IMG/VR virus record: IMGVR_UViG_3300008262_000065
Coordinates: 1 to 60,108 of that record
DNA length: 60,108 bases
Reading direction: 5' to 3' (one strand)
DNA from: a virus
Shown here: in pieces, positions 45,675 to 52,235 of the stretch
Layout of the letters: every line of letters begins with the position of its first letter
Position numbering within the stretch: position 1 is the first letter of the stretch
Translations under genes and position numbers: made by a program
Notes under the pieces: generated by a model
Seen by the model: the letters and a program-made list of their open reading frames with translations, nothing else
What the model was told of the DNA's origin: nothing
Databases searched by the model: none

Positions 45675-47290
45675 TTTGTATCGTATGCTCTCGCCATCGT
45701 GATGATAGCGTTGGTTGATAGAATTGTTGTTGCCACACTGATGGCGTTCTGCAGTGCTGAACGTGTTACCTTCACGGGGTCAATTACTCCCATCTCAATT
45801 AGGTTCCCTCTCTCTCCCGTTACCACGTTGTAGCCATACCCTTCTTTTGGAATGTCACTCTCGCTATACACATCCTCCAACTTCAGACCTGCGTTTACCA
45901 ATATCTGAATCAACGGAATCTGCAATGAGGCGTGAAGTATTCTCTTCGCCTGCTCACGTTCCTTCGTGTCACCCTCTTCAGGCACAATGCTCAAAGCTTC
46001 TTCGAACAATGCCTTACCTGCACCCGGTAGTATGCCTTCCTCAAGAGCAGACCTTACGGCACACACCGCATCATCTACTCGGTCATATAACTCCTTCTGC
46101 TCAATGTCAGTATTGCCACCAACATGAATCACACCTACACCACCCGTCAATGAGGCAATGCGTGAAAGGATAAAGTCTTTGTCGTGCTTCTTGGTAGCGG
46201 TCTTGTGTGCGTCCCACAACTGAGCAACTCTGTTGTCCAACTCCTCATGGTCCGTTCTGAACTCAGAGTTTATAATCACAGTGCTCTTCGAGTCAACGAT
46301 AATCTTCGCAGCATGACCAAGGTCAGCATACGTTATCATGCTCAAGTCATCACCCGTCTTCTCAGAGAAGTACTTGGCACCAACCGACAATGCAATGTCC
46401 TGCATCAACTCATGCTTCTTGTAACCAAACTGTGGTGGCTCAATCGCACATAGCTTCAAATTGTTCTTCACCACATTCGCTGCCAACGTATTCACCACGT
46501 TCACTGAGCATGGCGCAATAAGCAACAACTTCTTACCCTCTGCAATGATTGGCTTCAACACCGGCTCAATCTGCAGCAAGTTGTGTATCTCAGCGTCACT
46601 GACCAACACCATCACATCCTCATACACACACTCGTCCTTCTTGTGGTCATTGATGAACAACGGTGAGTAGTACCCACGCTGAACCTTGAACCCATGTGTG
46701 CTCTCAGCATATGTCTCAGTGGTCTGCGACTTCTCTACCGTCACAATACCATTCTCCCCAATCTCATTGTACACCTTGGCAATAATCTCACCAATAGACT
46801 TATCGTTATTTGCCGATATAGTAGCTACATCCAACAATGTCTTCTCCGTCAGTTTGACATGGCGTTTGCTCAACTTCTCCAAGATGTTATTGCCTATGTC
46901 CACTATCTCTCGCAACACAATCGTTCTGTTCGTCTCAGAGTCCATCAATTGGTCCCCCGATTTCACAATCGCCTCAGTCAACACAATGGCAGTTGTCGTG
47001 CCATCACCCGCTGAGTTCGCAGTCTTGTCCGCTGCCTCTTTAACCATTCTTACCGCAAGGTTCTCTACCGGGTCCATCAGGTCAATAGCTTTAGCTACCG
47101 TTACCCCGTCCTTGGTCACAGTGATACCGCCCGTGTGTGAAGGTGACTCTATCAACACAGTGTTACCCCTCGGTCCCAATGTGCTCTTTACCGCACCCGC
47201 AATCTTTGAAATACCATTTACTAATTTCTTACGACCTTCCTCGCTGAAGTGCAAGTCCTTTGGTGAATAACCAATTGTACCATCCATCAT
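45671..47290 (-). CDS. groEL: Chaperonin GroEL (Cpn60)
   Basis: A 539-residue group I chaperonin. ATP-binding motifs GPRGNTVLIE near residue 40 and GDGTTTAIVL near 95 are intact, and the apical and second equatorial parts are recognisable (IASLTGGVGVIHVGG, EEGILPGAG). The C-terminus ends MARAYDTK without the Gly-Gly-Met repeat of bacterial GroEL. With its own GroES it would fold phage proteins in late infection. It heads the chaperonin operon with a promoter box at 47313-47320. GroEL genes are rare in phages of this size. Confidence 0.92.
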   Translation of the reverse strand: MMDGTIGYSPKDLHFSEEGRKKLVNGISKIAGAVKSTLGPRGNTVLIESPSHTGGITVTKDGVTVAKAIDLMDPVENLAVRMVKEAADKTANSAGDGTTTAIVLTEAIVKSGDQLMDSETNRTIVLREIVDIGNNILEKLSKRHVKLTEKTLLDVATISANNDKSIGEIIAKVYNEIGENGIVTVEKSQTTETYAESTHGFKVQRGYYSPLFINDHKKDECVYEDVMVLVSDAEIHNLLQIEPVLKPIIAEGKKLLLIAPCSVNVVNTLAANVVKNNLKLCAIEPPQFGYKKHELMQDIALSVGAKYFSEKTGDDLSMITYADLGHAAKIIVDSKSTVIINSEFRTDHEELDNRVAQLWDAHKTATKKHDKDFILSRIASLTGGVGVIHVGGNTDIEQKELYDRVDDAVCAVRSALEEGILPGAGKALFEEALSIVPEEGDTKEREQAKRILHASLQIPLIQILVNAGLKLEDVYSESDIPKEGYGYNVVTGERGNLIEMGVIDPVKVTRSALQNAISVATTILSTNAIITMARAYDTK

Positions 47291-47312
47291 GTGATTTAAT
47301 TTAAGTGATGTG

Positions 47313-47320
47313 CAAATATA
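47313..47320 (-). promoter_or_regulatory. Bacteroidota-type -7 box TATATTTG before groEL
   Basis: TATATTTGCA on the minus strand lies 22 bases before the groEL start at 47290. A -33 TTG is not obvious. Confidence 0.5.
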
Positions 47321-47557
47321 AAACCTTTAACATGAAAACCATAATGACATTTCTTTACTTTCCCTATTCTCTCTCTCTCTCTCCTCCTTTATTTATTTTT
47401 TTTTATAGTAACAAACTTCTTTTAAAATTGACATTTTTAACATTAATATTAATAATCAATAAGTTAGAAATAAATAATAAGCATTAAAATAGGTTTAGTA
47501 ATGTCGATAATAGAACATAAAAATTAGAAAGTATACCAAACCACCCAAAACACAACC

Positions 47558-47586
47558 CAAAAAAAAAGAGAGCATCGCTGCCCTCT
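47558..47586 (-). terminator. Rho-independent terminator
   Basis: On the minus strand, AGAGGGC / GCTCTCT pairs over a 6-base loop (one G-U) and is followed by a run of nine T residues. It ends the transcript of the 69-residue gene at 47625-47834. Confidence 0.75.
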
Positions 47587-47624
47587 CCAACATATATCCC
47601 AAAGAAATACAATGAAATTAGAGA

Positions 47625-47834
47625 TTAACTCTCTAACCCAAGCATACTTTCCCTCATACTCGCACGTACATCCGCCTCTACCATCATACCAATCTTCTCC
47701 TCCCGCTTACGTGCCTTCCTCGCATCAGCTGCTGCCTGTATACCCATAGTGCCATCAGGCAAGTTATTTATCAAGCGACCATTCTTTACAGTCAACCCCG
47801 GCTGACCTATAAATCCTAATACCTTCTTTTTCAT
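47625..47834 (-). CDS. Small hypothetical protein
   Basis: A 69-residue protein, MKKKVLGFIGQPGLTVKNGRLINNLPDGTMG followed by a charged helix (DARKARKREEKIGMM). I recall similar short proteins in Bacteroidota phages but no function. It has its own promoter box and terminator, so it is a one-gene unit at the edge of the late region. Confidence 0.5.
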   Translation of the reverse strand: MKKKVLGFIGQPGLTVKNGRLINNLPDGTMGIQAAADARKARKREEKIGMMVEADVRASMRESMLGLES

Positions 47835-47847
47835 AGAATTGTTTTTA

Positions 47848-47855
47848 CAAAGTTA
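47848..47855 (-). promoter_or_regulatory. Bacteroidota-type -7 box TAACTTTG
   Basis: TAACTTTG on the minus strand, 13 bases before the ATG at 47834. Confidence 0.5.
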
Positions 47856-48156
47856 CAAAAAAATATTAGATAAGTAGAGGTTTAGGGCTCTACTGCAAAA
47901 TACGCAGCGCACCCCCCGTGGGGAAGCCACCCCCTCGGTCAAGGGTGGGGGGTCTGTTTTCGCCTGCGCACCTGCAACTTTTTGGCTTTTTCCCGCAGCA
48001 CCCCCGCAGCACTGCCTGCCTGCCTTATGTGTATGGTATCGGACCTGCTGCCTGCTTACCTGCCTGCTGCCTATGGCTTAACTGCCTGCCGTCCGTCCGT
48101 CCGCACTGCCTGCCTGCATGGATGAATGAATAAGCAGCACCTTGCGCCTGCCTATG

Positions 48157-48172
48157 GTGTCCTTGAAGACAC
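48157..48172. repeat. Dispersed inverted repeat, imperfect copy
   Basis: GTGTCCT-TG-AAGACAC differs from the others by one base in the left arm (C for T), leaving a mismatch in the stem. It lies in the GC-rich intergenic region. Confidence 0.75.
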
Positions 48173-48354
48173 TATCTGTAGGGTATCAGAACACACAAGA
48201 GACAGAGAGACATCTCTTAGCCCTTTGCCCACTGCCTGCAATCTGTAATAAAAGATAGTGCTTCGAGCAGCCCAAACAATGCAGGTACAACATAAGTTCA
48301 ACCCATGTACAAACAAGGCATGAAAAAAAAATTGAAATATTTTTGCCTTGGGTA

Positions 48355-48384
48355 TTGTATTGTACGAAAATTATACTATCTTCG
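48355..48384 (+). promoter_or_regulatory. Early promoter TTG-N19-TATCTTCG
   Basis: TTG at 48355-48357 and TATCTTCG at 48377-48384, one base off the TAnnTTTG consensus, 63 bases before the first gene of the early operon. No other promoter-like box is seen before 52178, so this one probably drives the whole hammerhead-containing operon. The leader contains a short tandem of CTAA units. Confidence 0.55.
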
Positions 48385-48446
48385 TGTCGCCAATGAGGGA
48401 AACCGAGGCACTAAAAACTAACTAACTAACTGAAAATCAACACACT

Positions 48447-49109
48447 ATGAGTAATTTAATGCAAATCGAGCAGGCACTTCTAAGCCTACCACAAGTAAAA
48501 CAAGGTCTTTGCCTTACTGAAATCCGCAGCGCACTACGTGCTGAGACCAATGCACAGAAGCAGAAGTTCACCAAGACAATTGCGCTATCTGTATTGGTAT
48601 CCAAAGCCTATGCTTGGTTCCAATCTGAGGAAGGCAAGGCTATCTTCCGTGAAGAGGGGGTGACATGGACCGCAGAGGATTTCGCAAACAAAGTTTTTGG
48701 GTGGCAAAAAAGCTACTTCAGCAAGGTGAACAAAGCAGGCAAACTACCTGCAGAAACAATTGCCTTGTTCAACGCAAAGTGCGATGAGGCTGAGGCTGCA
48801 GGCGATAAGCCAAACAGAACTCTTGAGGGACTGCACAAGTGGGTGAAGGCAAGTGCCCAAGGTGAAACCGAAGGCAGCGGAAAAGGTGAGGGCGAAGGCG
48901 ATGGACAAGAGGAAGGCGAAGACACAACTGCAGCAGTGGAAGTGCAAGTGCCCACTATTTTGCCCTTTGCTTTCAAGGCAGCGGACCTTGGATTGGGCAA
49001 AAATGTGAGCATCAGAGTGCAACAAGACGGCACTTTGGTGAGCAGCAATACTGCCTATGAAATCAATATGGCGCTTGAGTTCTTGAAGGCAGCCATTGAG
49101 GCGAGGTAA
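48447..49109 (+). CDS. Hypothetical early protein with acidic linker
   Basis: A 220-residue protein, first of the early operon. The N-terminal two-thirds are helical (KAYAWFQSEEGKAIFREEGVTW, FANKVFGWQKSYFSKV). Residues about 137-155 form a Gly/Glu-rich linker, and the C-terminal part is a beta/alpha unit (NVSIRVQQDGTLVSSN). First position in the early operon suggests host takeover or regulation, but I recognise no family. Its stop is followed by the first repeat-plus-hammerhead module. Confidence 0.6.
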   Translation: MSNLMQIEQALLSLPQVKQGLCLTEIRSALRAETNAQKQKFTKTIALSVLVSKAYAWFQSEEGKAIFREEGVTWTAEDFANKVFGWQKSYFSKVNKAGKLPAETIALFNAKCDEAEAAGDKPNRTLEGLHKWVKASAQGETEGSGKGEGEGDGQEEGEDTTAAVEVQVPTILPFAFKAADLGLGKNVSIRVQQDGTLVSSNTAYEINMALEFLKAAIEAR

Positions 49110-49121
49110 GCACTATGGGGG

Positions 49122-49137
49122 GTGTCTTTAAAGACAC
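49122..49137. repeat. Dispersed inverted repeat before hammerhead 1
   Basis: GTGTCTT-TA-AAGACAC, here a perfect palindrome, 5 bases upstream of hammerhead 1. In RNA it would leave a hairpin about 10 bases from the new 3' end after cleavage. Confidence 0.9.
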
Positions 49138-49142
49138 CTCTC

Positions 49143-49191
49143 GCGTCCAAGGGTGAGTGCCCTTGCTGATGAGTCCAAGAGGACGAAACGC
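49143..49191 (+). ncRNA. Type III hammerhead ribozyme 1
   Basis: All conserved parts are present. Stem III is GCGT (49143-49146) with ACGC (49188-49191). The cleavage triplet is GTC with cutting after C49147. Stem I is CAAGGG (49148-49153) with CCCTTG (49160-49165) and a six-base loop TGAGTG. The core CTGATGA is 49166-49172. Stem II is GTCC (49173-49176) with GGAC (49181-49184), loop AAGA. The second core strand is GAA (49185-49187), followed by A49188 pairing with T49146. It lies in the leader of the amidoligase-like gene, and translation of that frame back to 49153 would run through the ribozyme, so the gene start is ATG 49222. Confidence 0.93.
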
Positions 49192-49221
49192 AAACAAAAA
49201 ACCAACAAAAACACCACAGAT

Positions 49222-50196
49222 ATGACAACATTCCAAGAATTAAAAGAAGGTCGCAAGTACGAAATTACGGGTGACTATGACCGCAGCGTAGTTCAAAGCT
49301 ACCACAGAAAGCCAAGTGCCCTCAAGCACAATGTCAGCAAGTTTGCTGCCGATGTAATGGGACTCAAAGCCATTGACCGCAGCAAGGCAATTTTGAGAGT
49401 GCAGGACGAGTTTATGAGCAAGTTTACCATTGGGTATGAGATTGAGAAAAACGCTTTCCATAGGGGTGCGGTACAAGAATACCCACTGCTGCAGGGGTTT
49501 GAACGTGACGGGTCATGTGGCTATGAGGCAGTGACAAACATCTTACCCCTACTGCCCGAAGGCAAGTGGCGCAACAAGGTGTACGAGATGTTTACGCAGG
49601 CTGAGAAAATTATTGACTCTCGCTATAGCCCTGCGGACCGCAGGTGCGGTGGTCATATCACCTTGACCTGCAAGGACCTATCAAGTGATGAGATGAGGGT
49701 AAAATTGAGAGCATATGCAGGCATCCTGCTTGCCTTGTACGAGAGTCGTATCTCGAATAGGTACTGCGGTCACAACTTGCGTATGCAGCCCGACAATGAG
49801 AATTGGTACAATGGACCGAATTGCTACGAGGGCAATGGCACAAGGTATCAGTTTGCACTTGAGAAGACCTTTGGCTATGGTCGTGAGGCACAAGGTGCGG
49901 TTGAGTTCCGTATCGTGAGCAAATTTGAGTCAGTGAAGCAGTGCTTTCGCAGGTATGAATTGTGCTACGAACTCATGGACACTGCGTTCAATAGCCCGAC
50001 AAGTTTTCCTTCCTTTCTGAAGCGAATCCGTCCGATAGTTCTTTCAATGTACGGCAACGATGCTGCAGCCTGCGACCTGCGTCTTGAGAAGGCAAAGCAC
50101 TATCAGCACTTCATCAACACGGGTAAGATACACGAGAGCATTGTATCGGTCCTTGACCCGCACAGAAACCATGGATGGCGACATATGCCCTTCTGA
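49222..50196 (+). CDS. Amidoligase-like enzyme
   Basis: About 324 residues from ATG 49222 (MTTFQELKEGRKYE), downstream of hammerhead 1. It fits the amidoligase (carboxylate-amine ligase, COOH-NH2 ligase) family of the glutamine-synthetase fold: TIGYEIEKN near residue 70 (the vGxExE start), DGSCGYEAVTNILPL near 96, CGGHITLT near 142, and GAVEFRIV near 226. Such enzymes join a carboxylate to an amine using ATP. The early genes also include a class II amidotransferase/GGCT fusion, a known partner type. Alternatives are few given these motifs, but no search was possible. Confidence 0.65.
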   Translation: MTTFQELKEGRKYEITGDYDRSVVQSYHRKPSALKHNVSKFAADVMGLKAIDRSKAILRVQDEFMSKFTIGYEIEKNAFHRGAVQEYPLLQGFERDGSCGYEAVTNILPLLPEGKWRNKVYEMFTQAEKIIDSRYSPADRRCGGHITLTCKDLSSDEMRVKLRAYAGILLALYESRISNRYCGHNLRMQPDNENWYNGPNCYEGNGTRYQFALEKTFGYGREAQGAVEFRIVSKFESVKQCFRRYELCYELMDTAFNSPTSFPSFLKRIRPIVLSMYGNDAAACDLRLEKAKHYQHFINTGKIHESIVSVLDPHRNHGWRHMPF

Positions 50197-50213
50197 CGGG
50201 GGGCATGGGGGTG

Positions 50214-50229
50214 GTGTCTTTGAAGACAC
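50214..50229. repeat. Dispersed inverted repeat before hammerhead 2
   Basis: GTGTCTT-TG-AAGACAC, 7 bases before hammerhead 2 and 17 bases after the amidoligase stop. Confidence 0.9.
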
Positions 50230-50236
50230 TGCTCCC

Positions 50237-50287
50237 GTTGTCGGGGAATGCGAGTTCCTCCTGATGAGTTCAAAAGAACGAAACAAC
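50237..50287 (+). ncRNA. Type III hammerhead ribozyme 2
   Basis: Stem III: GTTGT (50237-50241) with ACAAC (50283-50287). Triplet GTC, cutting after C50242. Stem I: GGGGAA (50243-50248) with TTCCTC (50255-50260), one G-U pair, loop TGCGAG. Core CTGATGA 50261-50267. Stem II: GTTC (50268-50271) with GAAC (50276-50279), loop AAAA. Core GAA 50280-50282. It lies in the leader of the 91-residue gene at 50315. Stems I, II and III differ from hammerhead 1 but all pair. Confidence 0.93.
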
Positions 50288-50314
50288 AAAACAACACACT
50301 AAAAAAAACAACAT

Positions 50315-50590
50315 ATGGTACACAAAATTCACGATGACATGAGTCACTACAGAGTAAGCTTCGATGGTATCCACGGCAAGCCAAAGGCTATGCAGTTGGA
50401 GAACTATCTCAACAGAAACAAGTTCGAACTTGATTGGGAGAACTTCAAGGAGGTATGCAATGGGCACAAGGAGGTGACCATTTGGAGAAACCCACGTACT
50501 GAAGATAGCATCGAAAGGTACGGCAAGAACCTTGTCTACACTGAGTTCCACGAGGAACGGAATGTGAGGTGGTTATTGACTAACTACTGA
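50315..50590 (+). CDS. Small hypothetical early protein
   Basis: A 91-residue protein (MVHKIHDDMSHYRVSFDGIHG), mixed alpha/beta, with many His, Asn and aromatic residues. It lies between hammerheads 2 and 3, so self-cleavage would release it as a 388-nt mRNA. No family recognised. Confidence 0.6.
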   Translation: MVHKIHDDMSHYRVSFDGIHGKPKAMQLENYLNRNKFELDWENFKEVCNGHKEVTIWRNPRTEDSIERYGKNLVYTEFHEERNVRWLLTNY

Positions 50591-50603
50591 GCACCAAGGG
50601 TAG

Positions 50604-50619
50604 GTGTCTTCAAAGACAC
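50604..50619. repeat. Dispersed inverted repeat before hammerhead 3
   Basis: GTGTCTT-CA-AAGACAC, 5 bases before hammerhead 3. Confidence 0.9.
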
Positions 50620-50624
50620 TGCCC

Positions 50625-50675
50625 GTTGTAAGTGGATGTGAGTCCACTCTGACGAGTCCAAAAGGACGAAACAAC
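50625..50675 (+). ncRNA. Type III hammerhead ribozyme 3
   Basis: Stem III: GTTGT (50625-50629) with ACAAC (50671-50675). The cleavage triplet is GTA, cutting after A50630, allowed by the UH rule. Stem I: AGTGGA (50631-50636) with TCCACT (50643-50648), loop TGTGAG. Core CTGACGA 50649-50655, with C at the variable position. Stem II: GTCC (50656-50659) with GGAC (50664-50667), loop AAAA. Core GAA 50668-50670. It lies in the leader of the gene at 50695. Confidence 0.92.
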
Positions 50676-50694
50676 AAACTAAAAAACAACATAT

Positions 50695-50976
50695 ATGACA
50701 CAACGTATTTCAAAACAAGTTAAAGCCATTGCTGATGCGCACATAGCTGCGAAAGCAAACGGCACATTCGACAACCCGCACGTGAGCACACGTGAGCAAG
50801 TAATTCAGGCACTGTTTGAGGGCAAGACCTTTGACGAGGTACTGCGTCAGGTAGAGACAAGGTTCTGCAGCATTACTACACTGCTACTGCAGGGCACATT
50901 TGACTACACGACTCAAGCCTACAAGAGAGATGTTTACAGAGGCTTCAAGACACTATTACAAGGGGGTGCAAGATGA
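50695..50976 (+). CDS. Small hypothetical early protein
   Basis: A 93-residue, mostly helical protein (RISKQVKAIADAHIAAKANGTF, STREQVIQALFEGKTFDEVLRQV), basic overall. It overlaps the next gene by four bases (ATGA), so the two are translated together from the 714-nt fragment between hammerheads 3 and 4. Confidence 0.6.
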   Translation: MTQRISKQVKAIADAHIAAKANGTFDNPHVSTREQVIQALFEGKTFDEVLRQVETRFCSITTLLLQGTFDYTTQAYKRDVYRGFKTLLQGGAR

Positions 50977-51284
50977 AGTATAGGGTAAACATAAATGGTG
51001 CTGATGACGGGTTTGATGTAATCACTGAGGACGGGGATGTGGTATCCCTGCATCATAACGGGGACAATTGGGTGAGCACGTACTACGGGACGAGACTTTA
51101 TTCATGCGATGCAAACAACTACGTATGGGATGAACTGAGTCAGGGTTCAGTATACCTAAAAGATTGGGACCATGAGCCAACGGTGAGTGAGGCTATCAAT
51201 GATGCACTTACATGGATGGTGTTCCCTGCCCCTGCAGAGGGGTGGCAGCAGGACGATTCCATATGGGGTCAGTTCTTTGACTAA
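50973..51284 (+). CDS. Small acidic hypothetical early protein
   Basis: A 103-residue, acidic protein rich in Asp and Trp (GADDGFDVITEDGDVVSLHHNGDNWVS, and LKDWDHEPTVSEAINDALTW). The acidity would suit a protein that mimics DNA to inhibit a host DNA-binding protein, but that is a guess. Coupled to the upstream gene by an ATGA overlap. Confidence 0.6.
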   Translation: MKYRVNINGADDGFDVITEDGDVVSLHHNGDNWVSTYYGTRLYSCDANNYVWDELSQGSVYLKDWDHEPTVSEAINDALTWMVFPAPAEGWQQDDSIWGQFFD

Positions 51285-51317
51285 AAGATAAGGTCCGATG
51301 TGGTGTTGGACGGGGTG

Positions 51318-51333
51318 GTGTCTTCAAAGACAC
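51318..51333. repeat. Dispersed inverted repeat before hammerhead 4
   Basis: GTGTCTT-CA-AAGACAC, 6 bases before hammerhead 4. Confidence 0.9.
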
Positions 51334-51339
51334 TGCCCC

Positions 51340-51388
51340 ACGTACAAGAGTGAGTGCTCTTGCTGATGATTCCAAAAGGATGAAACGT
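51340..51388 (+). ncRNA. Type III hammerhead ribozyme 4 (weakened stem II)
   Basis: Stem III: ACGT (51340-51343) with ACGT (51385-51388). Triplet GTA, cutting after A51344. Stem I: CAAGAG (51345-51350) with CTCTTG (51357-51362), loop TGAGTG identical to hammerhead 1. Core CTGATGA 51363-51369. Stem II: TTCC (51370-51373) with GGAT (51378-51381) has a T-T mismatch at the base next to the core, leaving three pairs. Core GAA 51382-51384. Compared with hammerhead 1, one stem I pair has changed from G-C to A-T on both sides. Activity may be reduced by stem II. Confidence 0.88.
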
Positions 51389-51409
51389 AAAACCAAAAAC
51401 AAAACAGAT

Positions 51410-51640
51410 ATGACAGAGCAAAACAACAATGAGAAGAGCACCATACATTGGGTTGTATGTGTTCCTGATTTTGATGAGACAATTAAAATCAAGATGTTCA
51501 ACGCCTATGAAAGCGCACAAGTTTACATTGATGGGGTGAGGGCTGAGTATGACGCTATCATTTACACGAACAAGGAGCACGTAATCATAAACCTATGCCT
51601 TCAGTATGGCATATTACCTACACAATACCTAACATTCTAA
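51410..51640 (+). CDS. Small hypothetical early protein
   Basis: The frame is open upstream through hammerhead 4, but ATG 51410 (MTEQNNNEKSTIHW) lies just after it and is the likely start, giving 76 residues. Beta/alpha with HWVVCVPDFDETIKIKMFN. Followed closely by the next gene. Confidence 0.55.
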   Translation: MTEQNNNEKSTIHWVVCVPDFDETIKIKMFNAYESAQVYIDGVRAEYDAIIYTNKEHVIINLCLQYGILPTQYLTF

Positions 51641-51643
51641 GAC

Positions 51644-51985
51644 ATGAATACAGAAGTAAGTTTCAAGATAGCAGAGATGCTAAAATCAAAAGGGTTTAAT
51701 GAAGAGGGGATTGCAGGTGTATATCATAATTCTGATAAGACACGGGTATACCCAAAAGAATACATAAAAGAAGGAGATTATACTTCAGCCCCTACCATAG
51801 CGCAAGCTATCATGTGGATGTATGAGAAGCATGGTGTGTGGGTTTATTCGTACCACAATGGGACATTATTTATTGGGTCTATACAAGACTCAACAGGTTC
51901 TATAAAAGGTAGATTGTTAGGATATAAAACCCCAACAGAAGCAGTAGAAGCAGCTATTGAGTATGCATTAACCAACTTGGTATGA
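51644..51985 (+). CDS. Conserved-type small phage protein
   Basis: A 113-residue protein with SAPTIAQAIMWMYEKHGVWVYSYH and a C-terminal YKTPTEAVEAAIEYALTNL. This layout recurs among early proteins of Bacteroidota phages and other phages, as far as I recall, with no function known. It overlaps the next gene by four bases. Confidence 0.6.
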   Translation: MNTEVSFKIAEMLKSKGFNEEGIAGVYHNSDKTRVYPKEYIKEGDYTSAPTIAQAIMWMYEKHGVWVYSYHNGTLFIGSIQDSTGSIKGRLLGYKTPTEAVEAAIEYALTNLV

Positions 51986-52176
51986 TAGAGCATACAAACA
52001 TACACTTGATACGCATAGAGAAGCCCATTGCCCGTCTGCCATTGGATATGTACGAGCAGTGGGCAACACTGAGTGAGGACAAGCGACTATACTACATCAG
52101 AAAGGGGAGTTCGGGAGTGGGTCAGGTATCAGTGAAACACGCATCAGTATTGGCTATAAAAATAATTTTAAAATAA
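51982..52176 (+). CDS. Small hypothetical early protein
   Basis: A 64-residue protein (MIEHTNIHLIRIEKPIARLPLDMYEQW), ATGA-coupled to the previous gene and last before an internal promoter. No family recognised. Confidence 0.5.
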   Translation: MIEHTNIHLIRIEKPIARLPLDMYEQWATLSEDKRLYYIRKGSSGVGQVSVKHASVLAIKIILK

Positions 52177-52177
52177 A

Positions 52178-52209
52178 TTTGCATATGTACTTTAATTGTA
52201 CTACCTTTG
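52178..52209 (+). promoter_or_regulatory. Promoter TTTG-N20-TACCTTTG
   Basis: TTTG at 52178-52181 and TACCTTTG at 52202-52209, a near-perfect Bacteroidota promoter, 27 bases before the ATG at 52236. Confidence 0.8.
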
Positions 52210-52235
52210 TACCGACATTGTAAAAAGAACTAATC

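Larger units (their letters stand above)
47291..47624. other. AT-rich intergenic region
   Basis: This 334-base gap holds the promoter box of groEL (47313-47320), a short CT-repeat at about 47370-47386, a very AT-rich segment at about 47395-47530 and a terminator at about 47558-47586 for the upstream small gene. The AT-rich part could be a DNA-unwinding element, but I see no iterated protein-binding sites. Confidence 0.5.
47835..48446. other. GC-rich regulatory/intergenic region between late and early genes
   Basis: This 612-base gap separates the divergent transcription units. From about 47880 to 48290 it is much more GC-rich than the rest. It contains runs that can pair (ACCCCCC at 47911-47917 with GGGGGGT at 47947-47953, with GGGG/CCCC inside), dense TGCC/CTGC repeats at about 48010-48120, a GTCC tandem at about 48091-48102, and an imperfect copy of the dispersed inverted repeat at 48157-48172. 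The early promoter lies at 48355-48384. I see no gene; an open frame at 47918-48133 is composed of repeat-derived Cys/Leu/Pro codons. Confidence 0.6.

Noticed and set aside
46686-47270. 194-codon plus-strand open frame opposite groEL
   Set aside because: It is antisense to a strongly conserved chaperonin; the open frame is a shadow of groEL codon use.
47305-47487. 60-codon plus-strand open frame in the AT-rich gap
   Set aside because: Low-complexity Leu/Ser/Phe sequence from CT and AT runs, with no gene context.
47918-48133. Plus-strand open frame of 71 codons in the GC-rich gap
   Set aside because: Its composition (Cys, Leu, Pro) comes from the TGCC/CTGC repeats, and there is no promoter or leader for it.
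48385-48446. Possible fifth hammerhead in the first early leader (GAAAC near 48400)
   Set aside because: There is no CTGANGA core and no paired stem I or II.
49153-49221. N-terminal extension of the amidoligase-like protein starting at 49153
   Set aside because: The extension translates the hammerhead ribozyme; the ATG at 49222 follows the same A-rich leader as the other genes.
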